A stretch of DNA of 64,000 nt, from assembly GCF_003574965.1 (NCBI RefSeq), contig NZ_CP032317.1, positions 3,844,001-3,908,000 on the forward strand, written 5' to 3'. The translations under genes were made by a program, and so were the position numbers. The notes beneath the pieces are model-generated. The model was given only the letters and a program-made list of their open reading frames with translations. It ran no database searches and was not told the DNA's origin. Origin of the DNA: Hymenobacter oligotrophus. GTDB lineage: Bacteria > Bacteroidota > Bacteroidia > Cytophagales > Hymenobacteraceae. This document shows positions 17,017 through 26,788 of this stretch, piece by piece. Numbering within the stretch: the stretch's first letter is position 1; each line of letters opens with the position of its first letter.

Positions 17017-18387
17017 CTACTCAGTATCCAGCACTTTGCAGCCGGCGTATTCGGGGTCTACCTCAATGAACACGGTGCCGCGGTTACGCAGAAACCACTC
17101 ATCCAGGGCTTTGTTCTTTTTCTGAGTAAGGGCCGCGGTGGCAATTTTCTGGTAATCGTCCTTCAGGTTGGCCTGGTGCGGGGGCGTGTTCGATTTCAGC
17201 CAGATGATGCGCACGGCGTCCTTGCCATCGTCGGTGCGGTAGGGCAGGGGCTTGCTGATGCTGCCCACCTTCATGGTATCGATGGTGAAGAAGATGGCCG
17301 GATCGAGCTGATCCAGCGGGAGGTAGGAGCTGCCGTCGCGGCGGTTTTGCAGCAGGCCGCCGTTGCCCGCCGATTCCTTGTCTTCCGAGAAATCCTTGGC
17401 GGCTTTGGCAAACGTGATGCTGTCCTGCATAATGCGGGTGCGCAGCTTGCTTAGCTCGGCCGTGGAGGCGTCCACGTCGGCGGTGCCCGAGGTCGGCTTC
17501 ATCAGAATGTGGCGCGAGTTATAGCTGTCACCCTTGCGCTCAATCAGCTGAATGAGGTGGTAGCCAAACTGCGATTTTACGATGGGCGAAAGGCCGCCGG
17601 GCTGCAGGCGCAACGCCGCGGCTTCGTACTCGGGCACCAGCTCCTTGCGCTTGAAAAACCCTAGGTTGCCGCCGTCCTTGGCCGAAATGGGGTCCTCGGA
17701 AAACTGCGTGGCCAGCTTGGCAAAGTCTTCGCCGGCCAAAATGCGAGCCCGCAAATCGTTCATTTTGGCCAGCGTGGCTTGCTCGGCCTTTTGGTCGGGC
17801 TTGGCCAACTTCACAATCTGGCCCACTTCTACTTCGGTGGAGTAGTACGGGAGCGAGTCTTTTGGAATCTTGCTGAAAAACTGGCGCACCTCGCGGGGCG
17901 TTACGGTTACCTTGCCCGAAATCTGGTCTTGCATTTTCTGCTGCACCAGTTGCTCGCGTACCTGCACGCGCAGTTCGTCCTTCAGCTGCCGGATGGATTT
18001 GTTGTAGTACTCCTCGAGCTTTTTTTCCGAACCAATCTGCTGAATGAAGTAATTCATGCGGCGGTTAAGCTCGCCGTTTACCTGGTCGTCGGTAACGGTT
18101 ACCGAGTCGGTTTCGGCTTTGGCCAGCAGCAGCTTGTTGAGGGTAAGCGACTGCAGAATGCGGCAGCGCAAATCGGGCGGCAAAGGCTTGCCCTCGGCCT
18201 GCTGTTGCTGCTGCAGGTAGATGTTCTCCAAATCGGAGCGCAGCACAATCTGGTTGTCCACCTTCACCAGGATGCCGTCGGCTACGGGCTTGCCCGCGCG
18301 CGTTAGGCCGGCAAGTACTTGCGCCTGGGCACCTAGGGTATGGAAGGCCAGCAGCACCACGGCCGCCAATCGAAATAAGTGAGTCAT
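17017..18387 (-). CDS. SurA-like periplasmic peptidylprolyl isomerase with two parvulin domains
   Basis: A 456-residue secreted foldase with signal peptide (FRLAAVVLLAFHTLGAQA). After a helical SurA_N-type segment (residues ~30-165) there are two rotamase domains: EVEVGQIVKLAKPDQKAE to FGYHLIQLIE (about 170-280), and NSRHILMKPTSG onward (about 285-390). The first keeps the typical GGNLGFFKRKELVPEYEAA pattern. It assists outer-membrane protein folding by analogy with SurA. I start at ATG 18387, not at 18447, because it opens the signal peptide. Confidence 0.88.
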   Translation of the reverse strand: MTHLFRLAAVVLLAFHTLGAQAQVLAGLTRAGKPVADGILVKVDNQIVLRSDLENIYLQQQQQAEGKPLPPDLRCRILQSLTLNKLLLAKAETDSVTVTDDQVNGELNRRMNYFIQQIGSEKKLEEYYNKSIRQLKDELRVQVREQLVQQKMQDQISGKVTVTPREVRQFFSKIPKDSLPYYSTEVEVGQIVKLAKPDQKAEQATLAKMNDLRARILAGEDFAKLATQFSEDPISAKDGGNLGFFKRKELVPEYEAAALRLQPGGLSPIVKSQFGYHLIQLIERKGDSYNSRHILMKPTSGTADVDASTAELSKLRTRIMQDSITFAKAAKDFSEDKESAGNGGLLQNRRDGSSYLPLDQLDPAIFFTIDTMKVGSISKPLPYRTDDGKDAVRIIWLKSNTPPHQANLKDDYQKIATAALTQKKNKALDEWFLRNRGTVFIEVDPEYAGCKVLDTE

Positions 18388-18591
18388 GTCGGATGTAAAA
18401 GCAGCTACGGAGCAGGCTTGCCGGGCATTACTGCCTTGGGGGTGCACCTGCCGCTCCGCTCAGCAAACGCCAAACGCGGCCGGTAAATTTCAGCATAAAT
18501 AGCCGAGCGGACAAAAAGCCCCCGAATTAGCGGGTTGCCAGCAGCAAGAGGCACCTAGGGGCCGCCCGGGTTGCATGCCCAGCCGCAAGTA

Positions 18592-18628
18592 AAAACCCTG
18601 ACTTAGGCCAGCCTAGGTCAGGGTTTTG
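18592..18628 (-). terminator. Terminator after the large PpiC lipoprotein gene
   Basis: Imperfect 14-16-pair stem with AAAA/TTTT ends, 18592-18607 with 18612-18628, just past the stop at 18650. One arm contains a CCTAGG palindrome. Confidence 0.75.
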
Positions 18629-18649
18629 GCAAAGCAGAGCAGGCAGCTG

Positions 18650-21016
18650 CTACTTGGTTACGAGTTTGTTTACCTCGGCTTCGTTCACCTTCACCGGGTA
18701 CTTGGTGCGCAGTTCCTTAATCCACTCCTGCTCCAGGTAGTTCTGGTAGTCGGAGGTGGCTTGGCCGCGGGCTTCGTTCAGGCTTTTGGGGCCAGCGGGC
18801 AGTACTTTGTCCACCACAACGGCGTAGTAGCGGCCGTCTTGCTGCACGTTGTAGGTACCGGGCTGCTGCGCCACGCCATCCACCACTTTGTTATCGCCCT
18901 TCGGGAAAGCGCGCTGCTGAATTTGCACCGCCAGCGGGTTGCTGCGGTTCAGGCGCTGCTCAATGATGGCCGGGTTGCGGGTGTAGCCGCGCAAGAACAC
19001 GCTGGTAGCACCCGCGGCGGTGTTGGCTTCTTTGCCGCCCAACTGCTGGCCAGGCAGCACGCGCTTGGCCGGTACGCCTTTGCCCGTAAGGTAGGTGCGT
19101 ACCTGGGCAGCACGTTGGGCCGCCAGCGGAATGGCCGCGTTGGTTTTGGCGTAGGCCGTGGCCGTAACGCTCAGCGTCGTATCGGTCAGCATTTGGTTGG
19201 CCAGGCTTTCGAGGGCCGAGGTGCCGGCGGCCGTAAGGGTAGCCGATTTGGCATTGAAAGCTACCGTAGCCGGAATGCCTTGGTCGGTAGGCATCGAAAC
19301 CTCTGCCAGGTTTTTAGCGGAAGGCTTACGGAAAAACGCGGTGGCTTGGTCGCGTAATTCGGGCGTGGCCGCGCTAATGAGCGTGGCCTGCACGCGGGGC
19401 TCCCACTGGTACTTGGCTTGGTTGGCAGCGAAGTACTGCTTCAGGCCCACGGTATCTTCAATGGCCTTCGACCACACTTTTTCGTCCATCAGCTGAAACA
19501 GCAGAATCCCATCGCGGTACTCTTTCACGAGCATGCGGTAGTCTTCGTACTTCGTCTCGAGGTTGGCGCGCTCGTAGTCTTGCAGGCTTTGGTCGACGTA
19601 CTGATCGTAGAGCAGTTGCAGGGCGTGCTGGGGCGTGGCGCCGGCGCGCGGCTGCTGGCGCTGCTCGGCAAACGCCAGGAACTCCTTAATGGTATAGGGT
19701 TTGGCACCGATGGTAAACAGCGGGGCCGTGGGCAACAGAGCGTTTCCCTTTTTGCCCTTGGCGGGCTGCGCGGCGGCCGTTTTGCTTAAAAAGGCATCGG
19801 ACTTAAAAGTGCCTTTGGTAAGCGAGGTATCGGCTTGGGCCAGCAGCGCTTCGCGCACGGCGGGCACTTCGGTAAAGCTGTTTTCCGTCCGGATGCGCTT
19901 CAGGAAAGCCGTGCGATTCAGCTCAGAGCGCGAGTCGCGGGCTACGCGCTGCTTGAGGCCGGCTTCCATCTGCTCGAACGTCGGCACCGATTGTTTTTCG
20001 ATCAGGCGGATAATGTGCCAGCCGTAGGGTGTTTGCACCGGTGCCGACAAATCGCCGGATTTTTGCAGCCGGAAAGCCGCTTCCTCAAACGACGGAATCA
20101 TGCGGCCGGTGCCAAAGGGCGGCAGCTCGCCCCCGCTCGAGGCCGAGCCGGCATCTTCCGAGAACTGCGCAACCAGCTTTTCCCAGTTTTCGCCCTTGCG
20201 CAAGCGGCTGTACAGCTCGTCTACTTTTTTCTTTACCGTAACCGAGTCGGCTTTGGGCATGCCCGGCGTGGCCCGCACCATTAGGTGCGCCACCTTAATT
20301 TCGCCCTGCGCGGCGCGCACGTCGTTTACCTTGATGATGTGGTAGCCGAAGCGCGTGCGCACCGGCTGCGACACCTGGCCCGCCGGTGTTTTGTAAGCCA
20401 CGGCCTCGAAGGGGTACACCATCTGCAGAGCCGTGAAGTAACCTAGGCGGCCGCCGTTTTCGCGGGCCGAGGGGTCTTCCGAAGCTTCGCGGGCCACTTT
20501 CTCGAAGTCCTCGCCGGAGGTTACGCGCTGGCGCAGCGCCGCAATGCGCTGGTAAGCAGCCAGGGTGTCCTTGGGGTCGGCTTCGGGCGTAATGCGCACC
20601 AGAATGTGCGAGGCGTTTACCTCTTTCTGCATGTGCTCGTAGGCCTCGCGCACCAGCTGGTCGGTTACGCTCTTCTCGGTGAGGTAGGGCTGGGCCAGCT
20701 GTTGCTTGTAGCCCTCCAGCTCGCGCTTAAAGGCCTGCGTGGTATCGAGGCCGCGTTGCTCGGCCTCCAGCACCTTCAGCTTAAAATTAGTGTACAGGTC
20801 GAGGTACTCCTGCACGCTTTCGCGCGAACCAGCGGTTGGGGCCGAGCTGTTGTTTTTGCGGTACACGTACGCAAACTCCGAAGCGGGTACCTCTTGGTTG
20901 CCCAGCGTCATGAGCACCGGCTGTTTGGCGGAAGCTGTGGGTTTGGTGCTTTGGCAAGCGGCCAAAAGCGTAGCCGCGAATGCGGCGCCGGAAAGCAGAA
21001 TGCGGTTGTTACGCAT
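18650..21016 (-). CDS. PpiC/parvulin lipoprotein with an inserted OmpA-like domain
   Basis: A 788-residue lipoprotein (signal ending LLAACQ, cysteine at residue 21). Two parvulin domains follow: ASHILVRITPEADPKD to FGYHIIKVND (about 135-240) and KVAHLMVRATPGMP to YGWHIIRLIEK (about 245-350). A helical region comes next, and then at about residues 570-660 a segment reading VAFNAKSATLTAAGTSALES ... AAQRAAQVRTYLTGKGVPAK. That segment has the spacing of an OmpA/MotB peptidoglycan-binding domain. The start at 21016 replaces a 46-codon upstream extension that lacks signal-peptide character. A periplasmic chaperone anchored to membrane and cell wall is inferred. Confidence 0.82.
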   Translation of the reverse strand: MRNNRILLSGAAFAATLLAACQSTKPTASAKQPVLMTLGNQEVPASEFAYVYRKNNSSAPTAGSRESVQEYLDLYTNFKLKVLEAEQRGLDTTQAFKRELEGYKQQLAQPYLTEKSVTDQLVREAYEHMQKEVNASHILVRITPEADPKDTLAAYQRIAALRQRVTSGEDFEKVAREASEDPSARENGGRLGYFTALQMVYPFEAVAYKTPAGQVSQPVRTRFGYHIIKVNDVRAAQGEIKVAHLMVRATPGMPKADSVTVKKKVDELYSRLRKGENWEKLVAQFSEDAGSASSGGELPPFGTGRMIPSFEEAAFRLQKSGDLSAPVQTPYGWHIIRLIEKQSVPTFEQMEAGLKQRVARDSRSELNRTAFLKRIRTENSFTEVPAVREALLAQADTSLTKGTFKSDAFLSKTAAAQPAKGKKGNALLPTAPLFTIGAKPYTIKEFLAFAEQRQQPRAGATPQHALQLLYDQYVDQSLQDYERANLETKYEDYRMLVKEYRDGILLFQLMDEKVWSKAIEDTVGLKQYFAANQAKYQWEPRVQATLISAATPELRDQATAFFRKPSAKNLAEVSMPTDQGIPATVAFNAKSATLTAAGTSALESLANQMLTDTTLSVTATAYAKTNAAIPLAAQRAAQVRTYLTGKGVPAKRVLPGQQLGGKEANTAAGATSVFLRGYTRNPAIIEQRLNRSNPLAVQIQQRAFPKGDNKVVDGVAQQPGTYNVQQDGRYYAVVVDKVLPAGPKSLNEARGQATSDYQNYLEQEWIKELRTKYPVKVNEAEVNKLVTK

Positions 21017-21030
21017 ACAAAATAAGTAAC

Positions 21031-21080
21031 ACAAAAAAGCCGTCCGCCACCTGGTCGCGCCAGAGTTGCGGACGGCTGCT
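21031..21080 (-). terminator. Terminator after the RsbU-V-W operon
   Basis: 10-pair stem (21038-21047 with 21068-21077) followed on the minus strand by six T residues, 50 bases past the RsbW-like stop. Confidence 0.85.
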
Positions 21081-21126
21081 TGTTGCAATGTTAAGCAATT
21101 TTTGGATGCCGCCGAGTAGCTGAAGA

Positions 21127-21537
21127 TCAGGCCAAGCGCTTGCGCAACCGGCAAAAATTACGCTTGTCGATGGTCGTGAATTCCACTTGATCCATAATCC
21201 GGTTGACGAGGGCAATGCCAACGCCGCCCTTCTTGCCAATCCGAATGTGCTCGGCAATGTCGGGGTCTTGGTAAGCAGAGGGCGAAAACGACTGCCCGTC
21301 GTCTTCGGCCTCAAACCGAAACTCGTTGTTGTCGACGGCCACCCGAATGTCGAGGTTCTTGGATTCGTCCTCCAAATTCGAGTGGATGATGAGGTTGGCC
21401 ACAATCTCGTCGACGGCCAGAATAATCTGGTTTTGCAGAATATCCGACAAATGGTGCGCGGCCAATACGCCACCCACGAAGTCGCGCACCGTCTTGAGGT
21501 TACGGCGGCTGCAACTGATGCGGATGGCGTGCGTCAT
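21127..21537 (-). CDS. RsbW-like anti-sigma regulatory factor / serine kinase
   Basis: A 136-residue HATPase_c_2 protein. AVDEIVANLIIHSN is the N box, EAEDDGQSFSP the G1 box and KKGGVGIALVNRIMDQVEF the G2 region. By family knowledge it phosphorylates the STAS antagonist and binds a sigma factor or other target in the alternative state. It is the last gene of a three-gene operon after RsbV-like (gap 21 bases) and RsbU-like proteins, with a terminator behind. No sigma factor gene is adjacent. Confidence 0.88.
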   Translation of the reverse strand: MTHAIRISCSRRNLKTVRDFVGGVLAAHHLSDILQNQIILAVDEIVANLIIHSNLEDESKNLDIRVAVDNNEFRFEAEDDGQSFSPSAYQDPDIAEHIRIGKKGGVGIALVNRIMDQVEFTTIDKRNFCRLRKRLA

Positions 21538-21558
21538 AAGCTTGATAGCGCTAAAGGG

Positions 21559-21888
21559 CTAAATGGCAGTGGCTTCCTGCTCCGATGGCACAATCGTCAT
21601 GAGCGAATCCAGACCTAGGATTTCGAACACGTTGTGCACCTTCTCCTGCATGTTGAAAAACACCAGCCGTACGCCCGCGTCTTGGAAGCGCTGCAGGTGC
21701 GAGATGAACACGCCCAACCCGGCTGATGAAATGTAGTTCAGCCGCTGGCAATCAATCATCACCTTGCGGAAGTTCAGGATTTCGGGCTTGGTGAGCTCGT
21801 TGTCGAGCAACACGGAGGAGCTGGCGTCAAGCTCGCCGTCGAGGGCAAGCGTTAGGGTATCGTTGGCTGCGTTCTGTACAATTTTCAT
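21559..21888 (-). CDS. RsbV-like STAS-domain anti-sigma factor antagonist
   Basis: A 109-residue single STAS domain. The phosphorylation loop reads YISSAGLGVF, with Ser55 aligned to the phosphorylated serine of SpoIIAA/RsbV; LDGELDASSSVLLDNEL is the typical first strand-helix. Unphosphorylated, such proteins bind the RsbW-like kinase and release its target. The neighbouring SpoIIE-type phosphatase (21909) would dephosphorylate it. Confidence 0.9.
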   Translation of the reverse strand: MKIVQNAANDTLTLALDGELDASSSVLLDNELTKPEILNFRKVMIDCQRLNYISSAGLGVFISHLQRFQDAGVRLVFFNMQEKVHNVFEILGLDSLMTIVPSEQEATAI

Positions 21889-21908
21889 AGGATACGTCTA
21901 CGCGGCAC

Positions 21909-23990
21909 CTAGGCCATGGGTTGAGCGTTCTTGAACTTGATGACGAGCAGCGTCTGGTCGTCGAAGGGCGGCAAGCCGCGGCTAAACTGCTCCAGATCGG
22001 TGATGATGGCCTGCTTTAGTTCTTCGGCTTCGAGGTAGTGCGAGCGAGAGAGCAGTTCGCGTAAGCGGGCCTCGCCGTATTCTTCATCCTCGGCGTTGCG
22101 GGCTTCCACAATCCCGTCGGTGTACATCACCATCACGTCGCCGGGGTTGTAGTCGTAGTACATGTTCTTGATGCGCTTCTCGTAGGAGGCGTCGCGAATA
22201 ATACCCAGGCCCAAGCCCTCCGTCTGGAAGTAAAAAGACTCCTCGGTGATGGCGTTGTAGTAGAGCGTGTGGCAGTGGCCCGCGCGGGCGAAAGCAAAGC
22301 CCCGCTCTTTGTAGTCGATGATGTAGAACGAAGCCGTGATAAACGAACTGCGCTCGAGGCAGTGGCTAAGGGCCTGGTTGGCCATGGCCATAAACTTGCT
22401 GGGCTGCAGCGGCTGGCCTTTTTCGGGGCGGTCGAGCAGCATCAGCGAGTGAAAGATGCCCTTCATCTGCGCCACGTGGAAGGCCGCCGTGGTGCCCTTG
22501 CCCGATACGTCGCCGATGATGATGGCAATGCGCGACGAGCTGAGCTGCAAGAAGTCGTAGAAGTCGCCGCCCACCTCGCGGGCCGGCAGGCTGTGCCAGC
22601 GAATCTCGAACCAGCTGTCGGCCGGCAAGGTTTTAGGAATCAGGCCTTCCTGCACCAAGCTGGCAATTTTCAGCTCCTCCTTTACGCGCTCGTTTTGCAA
22701 CGAATGCTCCAGCAGGCGCAGGTTTTCGATGCTCAGCACCGTTTGGCTGGTGAAGATCTGGAGCAAACTCAGGTTTTCGCGGTCGAAGCCCTGGCGGAAA
22801 CGCTTCAGCAGGTAGAGCGTGCCGTAGTGGTGCTTGCTCGAGCGCAGCGGCATCACAATAAGCGAACCGTACTCCAGACCTAGGGCCCGGAAACCAGCGC
22901 TGTGCGGCAAATCGTTGTTGAGGTACTCGATGTGGCCGATGTTGTAATCGGTCAGCAGCTGACAAATGCCTTGGCGGGTGGTGGCATCCACCTTGTGCTC
23001 CAGAAACGGATTTGCGCCCTCGGCAAACAAATCAAGCCAAGCGGCGTCGGCCTCCACGGTTTGCACCGCCGAGTCGAAAAGCAAATTGTAAACTTCGTGC
23101 TCGGTTTGGCCTTTCTGAATGAGCTGCGCGAGGCGCTGCATGCTCAAAATCTCCTCGCGCTTCTGCTCGAATACGCCGGCTGTGGGCAGGTTGAATAGCG
23201 TTACGAGCAAGCCCATAACGGCGTAAAAGCCCGCGAAAAAACTCGTCAGGAGCAGAAACGCGTGCTGGGCCAGTGGGCCGGCCAGTTCGGGGGCCAGCTG
23301 CAGGTACCTGAAATACACTAGGTACGTGGCCATCACGCCCAACACGGCAGCCTGCAGAAATACAACCTCCCACTTTTGGCGGCGGTTGAGGTAAGCTACC
23401 CATTGCTGGTGGGCGCTGAGGTACACGCCCAAGCCCGCCAAAATGGCCATGATGGGATAAACCGTCCAGTGCAGGTTTTGGCCTTGTACAAGCCTAAACA
23501 GCAGAGTGGCACCCAATAGCAGCTCAAACCATTCCCACTCGCGGCGGGTGCTGGGTTGCGCCCGGAAGAAAACCAAGGAACGCCACGCGTAGCACGTGCG
23601 CGCCAGGAAGTACACAAACAGCCCTAGGTTGATGGTGTACAGCGTATTTAGGAGCAGTGGGTTAGTCGCCATGCCTGCCGGCAACACCAGCCGCTCGGCC
23701 AGGTGCAGGCCGGCGGCGCCCGCCGCCAGCAGCCCCGGGCCCAGCAGCAATTGCCGAAGCAAGGGCACAAACTCGGCCCCGCGCAGCCGATCGGGGCGGG
23801 AGCGTTCGTACACAAACACCCCGGCCGCAAACGCCGCTTGCGTGAGCAGAATAAGCCAATCGGGTGGGGTGCCCCACTGCGATGCGGCTGGCGCGTAGGC
23901 CCGCAGCAACATGCAAACCAACAAAGCCAACCAGCTCAGAACCGCGAGGGGCAATGCAACCGGAATAAGCTTTTCGCGGAAAGCAACCAT
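21909..23990 (-). CDS. RsbU/SpoIIE-type PP2C phosphatase with membrane and GAF domains
   Basis: A 693-residue membrane phosphatase. The first ~275 residues hold about seven or eight hydrophobic helices, followed by a GAF domain (about 290-440, including GLEYGSLIVMPLRSSKHHYG), a short coiled linker, and the PP2C domain. Metal-binding motifs AREVGGDFYDF, IIGDVSGKG and PFDDQTLLVIK are intact. It should dephosphorylate the STAS protein in response to a membrane-sensed or GAF-sensed signal. Its stop TAG lies inside a CCTAGG palindrome. Confidence 0.9.
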   Translation of the reverse strand: MVAFREKLIPVALPLAVLSWLALLVCMLLRAYAPAASQWGTPPDWLILLTQAAFAAGVFVYERSRPDRLRGAEFVPLLRQLLLGPGLLAAGAAGLHLAERLVLPAGMATNPLLLNTLYTINLGLFVYFLARTCYAWRSLVFFRAQPSTRREWEWFELLLGATLLFRLVQGQNLHWTVYPIMAILAGLGVYLSAHQQWVAYLNRRQKWEVVFLQAAVLGVMATYLVYFRYLQLAPELAGPLAQHAFLLLTSFFAGFYAVMGLLVTLFNLPTAGVFEQKREEILSMQRLAQLIQKGQTEHEVYNLLFDSAVQTVEADAAWLDLFAEGANPFLEHKVDATTRQGICQLLTDYNIGHIEYLNNDLPHSAGFRALGLEYGSLIVMPLRSSKHHYGTLYLLKRFRQGFDRENLSLLQIFTSQTVLSIENLRLLEHSLQNERVKEELKIASLVQEGLIPKTLPADSWFEIRWHSLPAREVGGDFYDFLQLSSSRIAIIIGDVSGKGTTAAFHVAQMKGIFHSLMLLDRPEKGQPLQPSKFMAMANQALSHCLERSSFITASFYIIDYKERGFAFARAGHCHTLYYNAITEESFYFQTEGLGLGIIRDASYEKRIKNMYYDYNPGDVMVMYTDGIVEARNAEDEEYGEARLRELLSRSHYLEAEELKQAIITDLEQFSRGLPPFDDQTLLVIKFKNAQPMA

Positions 23991-24113
23991 GCAAGTGAGG
24001 AGAGAAGAAAATCAAGTTGCCGGGCGATGCAAAGCCACCGCCAAACGGACGCCCAAGATACGAACGCCTTGCAAAACCCGGACAGTTGTTGCGCCGGCCA
24101 GGCCCAACAAGAA

Positions 24114-24144
24114 GCAGCCGCCGCCCTAGGTGGGCGGCGGCTGC
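24114..24144. terminator. GC-rich hairpin between guaB and the PP2C gene
   Basis: Perfect 12-pair stem (24114-24125 with 24133-24144) whose loop side contains CCTAGG. The following minus-strand sequence is only weakly T-rich, so it is a possible rather than certain terminator for guaB. Confidence 0.5.
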
Positions 24145-24180
24145 CGCAGGGTATCAACCGCGAAACTACCTAGGAGGTTG

Positions 24181-25659
24181 TTAGCGCGAGCTGTAGTTGG
24201 GCGCTTCGCGGGTAATCTGCACGTCGTGGGGGTGCGACTCGCGCAGGCCCGCGCCGGTAATGCGCACCAGTTGGGCTTGCTGCAGCGTGGGCACATCGGC
24301 GGCGCCCACGTAGCCCATGCCGGCGCGCAGGCCGCCCACCAGTTGGTACAGCACTTCGGCCACACCGCCCTTAAACGGCACGCGGCCCACAATGCCCTCG
24401 GGCACGAGCTTTTTTACGTCGTCTTCGGCGTCCTGGAAGTAGCGGTCCTTCGAGCCTTCTTCCATGGCCTCTACCGAGCCCATGCCGCGGTAGGTTTTAA
24501 ACTTGCGGCCTTCGTAGATGATGACCTCGCCGGGCGCTTCCTCGGTGCCGGCCAGCATCGAGCCAATCATGATAGAGGAGGCGCCGCCGGCCAGTGCTTT
24601 CACCGCATCGCCCGAAAACTTGATGCCGCCGTCGGCAATAACCGGTACGTCGGTGCCTTCGAGGCCGCGGACGGCTTCCATTACGGCCGAAAGCTGCGGC
24701 ACGCCAATGCCGGCAATAATGCGCGTAGTGCAGATCGAGCCGGGGCCTACGCCCACTTTCACGGCATCGGCGCCGGCATCGGCCAGGGCTCGTGCGCCGG
24801 CGGCGGTGGCCACGTTGCCGGCAATCAGCTCGAGGTTTGGGAATTGCTCTTTCACGCGGCGCACCATATCCAGCACGCCTTTGGAGTGGCCGTGGGCCGT
24901 GTCGATGCTGATTACGTCGACGCCGGCGTCAACCAAGGCTTTCACGCGCTCCAGTGTATCGGGCGTTACGCCCACGGCGGCACCTACGCGCAGGCGGCCA
25001 AACTCGTCTTTGCAGGAGCGGGGGCGCGAGCGGCGCTTCCGGATGTCGCGGTAGGTGATGAGGCCCTGCAGACGCCCGTCGGCATCAACCACGGGTAGCT
25101 TCTCCACGCGGTTGTTCTGCAAAATGGTTTCGGCCTGTGTCAGGTCGGTGCCCACGGGGGTGGTAATGAGGCGCTCAGCCGGCGTCATGACGGCGGTTAC
25201 CGAGCGCGTAAAATCCTTCTCGAAGCGCATATCGCGCGAGGTAAGGATGCCGCGCAAGCGCCGGTCGCCGTCGACAATTGGGATGCCACCAATCTTGTTG
25301 TCGCGCATCAGCTTTTGCGCATCGGCCAAGGTAGCCTGCTCGCTGAGCGTGAGCGGATCGAGCACCATGCCGCTTTCGGAGCGCTTTACGCGGCGCACCA
25401 GCTCGGCCTGCGCCCGAATGCTCATGTTTTTGTGCACGATGCCAATGCCGCCCTCCTGCGCCATGGCAATGGCCAAGTCGGCTTCGGTAACGGTGTCCAT
25501 GGCGGCCGAGATGAACGGGATGTTCAGCTGAATGCGGCGGGTGAGGCGGGTACGGGTGTCGGCGTCGCGGGGCAATACCTCCGAGTAGGCAGGTAGCAGC
25601 AGTACGTCGTCGTAGGTCAGCGCCTCGAAGGCAATCTTGGCGGCAGGTTCGGCGGCCAT
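24181..25659 (-). CDS. guaB: Inosine-5'-monophosphate dehydrogenase
   Basis: A 492-residue IMPDH that oxidises IMP to XMP, the committed step to GMP. The catalytic loop [18 protein letters not shown] puts the nucleophile at Cys310. Two CBS domains occupy about residues 99-155 and 160-215; the flap and C-terminal [14 protein letters not shown] are normal. I start at ATG 25659 ([19 protein letters not shown]). A good minus-strand promoter lies at 25699-25727. Confidence 0.97.
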   Translation of the reverse strand: MAAEPAAKIAFEALTYDDVLLLPAYSEVLPRDADTRTRLTRRIQLNIPFISAAMDTVTEADLAIAMAQEGGIGIVHKNMSIRAQAELVRRVKRSESGMVLDPLTLSEQATLADAQKLMRDNKIGGIPIVDGDRRLRGILTSRDMRFEKDFTRSVTAVMTPAERLITTPVGTDLTQAETILQNNRVEKLPVVDADGRLQGLITYRDIRKRRSRPRSCKDEFGRLRVGAAVGVTPDTLERVKALVDAGVDVISIDTAHGHSKGVLDMVRRVKEQFPNLELIAGNVATAAGARALADAGADAVKVGVGPGSICTTRIIAGIGVPQLSAVMEAVRGLEGTDVPVIADGGIKFSGDAVKALAGGASSIMIGSMLAGTEEAPGEVIIYEGRKFKTYRGMGSVEAMEEGSKDRYFQDAEDDVKKLVPEGIVGRVPFKGGVAEVLYQLVGGLRAGMGYVGAADVPTLQQAQLVRITGAGLRESHPHDVQITREAPNYSSR

Positions 25660-25698
25660 AGCAAAAGGCTGGTTACGTGGTTGACTCCTTTTGCCAAG

Positions 25699-25727
25699 CA
25701 AAGCTACGGCGAATTCCGGATTCTCAA
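25699..25727 (-). promoter_or_regulatory. Promoter of guaB
   Basis: On the minus strand TTG (25725-25727), 18-base spacer, TAGCTTTG (25699-25706); this is one of the best matches to the Bacteroidetes consensus in the window. The start codon lies 39 bases downstream of the -7 element. Confidence 0.65.
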
Positions 25728-25754
25728 GCTTGCGCAACCCGGCTTCGCCAAAAG

Positions 25755-26558
25755 CTACTCCGAGGCGCCGCCCACGGCCGGGGCGGGCACGGGGGCGGGT
25801 GTGCCGGGGCGCAAATCGAGATTGAACACTACCGAGAGCTGCAGCGTGTGGTTGTGCTCGAACACGCGCCCGCTGCTTTGCTGCACCAATTGATTGAGGT
25901 AGCCACCCTCGATGGTAAGCAACTTGCTGGCCTGGTAGCCAACTCCGCCGTAGAGGCGGTTTTGGTCGAAGATGTTGTTGCGCACGTTGTTGCCGAACCC
26001 GATGAACAGTTCGTCGGAGGCCACCAAGTAGGGCATGCCAGGCTCCAGCCGGCGGCCCAGCAAGGGCAACAGCAGCCGGAGCTGGTAGCGGGCCCGGTTG
26101 GAGTAGGTGTAGTCCGAATCGTTGGGGCGCCGAATCCAGCGCTGCTCGAGGCGGTAGCGGTGCTGCGTTTGCACGCGGCCGTCGGTGTCGCGCAGCACTA
26201 CTTGCTGGTAAAGGCGGTTTTCAGGCGAGCGGCCGGCGGCCGGAAAGTTGCCGTACGGAAAAGACTTTTGGTAAGCGTAGCCCGCGCTGAGCACCAGGTT
26301 TTTGGTTACGTGGTAATCGAGGGCAGCGCGCACGAGGTTTTGCTGCGGGTTGCGGCCAAAGCTGGCCCGCCGCACTTGCGCTTCAGTAGCCACGCCCCAT
26401 CGCTCCGAAAGCCGCACGCTGCCGTTGTACACCAGCCACAAGTGCCGGTTGTTGTCGGCCACGCGGCCTTCGGGCGCCTGCGCCAGGGCGGGGTGCAATC
26501 CTACGCAACCAAGTAGCAAGCCGGCCAGCAAATTGGCGGCACAAAAACGAGTAAACAC
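25755..26558 (-). CDS. DUF2490 domain-containing outer-membrane protein
   Basis: A 267-residue protein with a signal peptide ([18 protein letters not shown]). [40 protein letters not shown] and the terminal beta strands [14 protein letters not shown] and [15 protein letters not shown] match DUF2490, predicted small outer-membrane barrels of unknown function. A Pro/Ala-rich tail ends the protein. It is upstream of guaB on the same strand, but guaB has its own promoter. Confidence 0.82.
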   Translation of the reverse strand: MFTRFCAANLLAGLLLGCVGLHPALAQAPEGRVADNNRHLWLVYNGSVRLSERWGVATEAQVRRASFGRNPQQNLVRAALDYHVTKNLVLSAGYAYQKSFPYGNFPAAGRSPENRLYQQVVLRDTDGRVQTQHRYRLEQRWIRRPNDSDYTYSNRARYQLRLLLPLLGRRLEPGMPYLVASDELFIGFGNNVRNNIFDQNRLYGGVGYQASKLLTIEGGYLNQLVQQSSGRVFEHNHTLQLSVVFNLDLRPGTPAPVPAPAVGGASE

Positions 26559-26788
26559 GGGTGGGCGGGGTGGTATGTTAAGAGAAGGTTATCAAATATC
26601 GTTTTATGTTACGGGAATGTTACGCCCTGCTGTGTTAAGTTTTTGCCGCCCCCCGGGCCAACGTGGTGGAGCGCAGCAGTCGGCGGGCTGCCATCGAGGT
26701 GGGGGTTGGGCTAGCCGAATTGCTGTTCAGCAGAAAAAAGTGTTTCTGCGTATGTAGCGAGCCGACCCACTTCTCCTAGCTTGCACTT

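Noticed and set aside
18626-19357. Open frames on the plus strand over the PpiC lipoprotein
   Set aside because: Arg/Gly/Val-rich translations typical of antisense frames in GC-rich DNA; the minus-strand gene is unambiguous.
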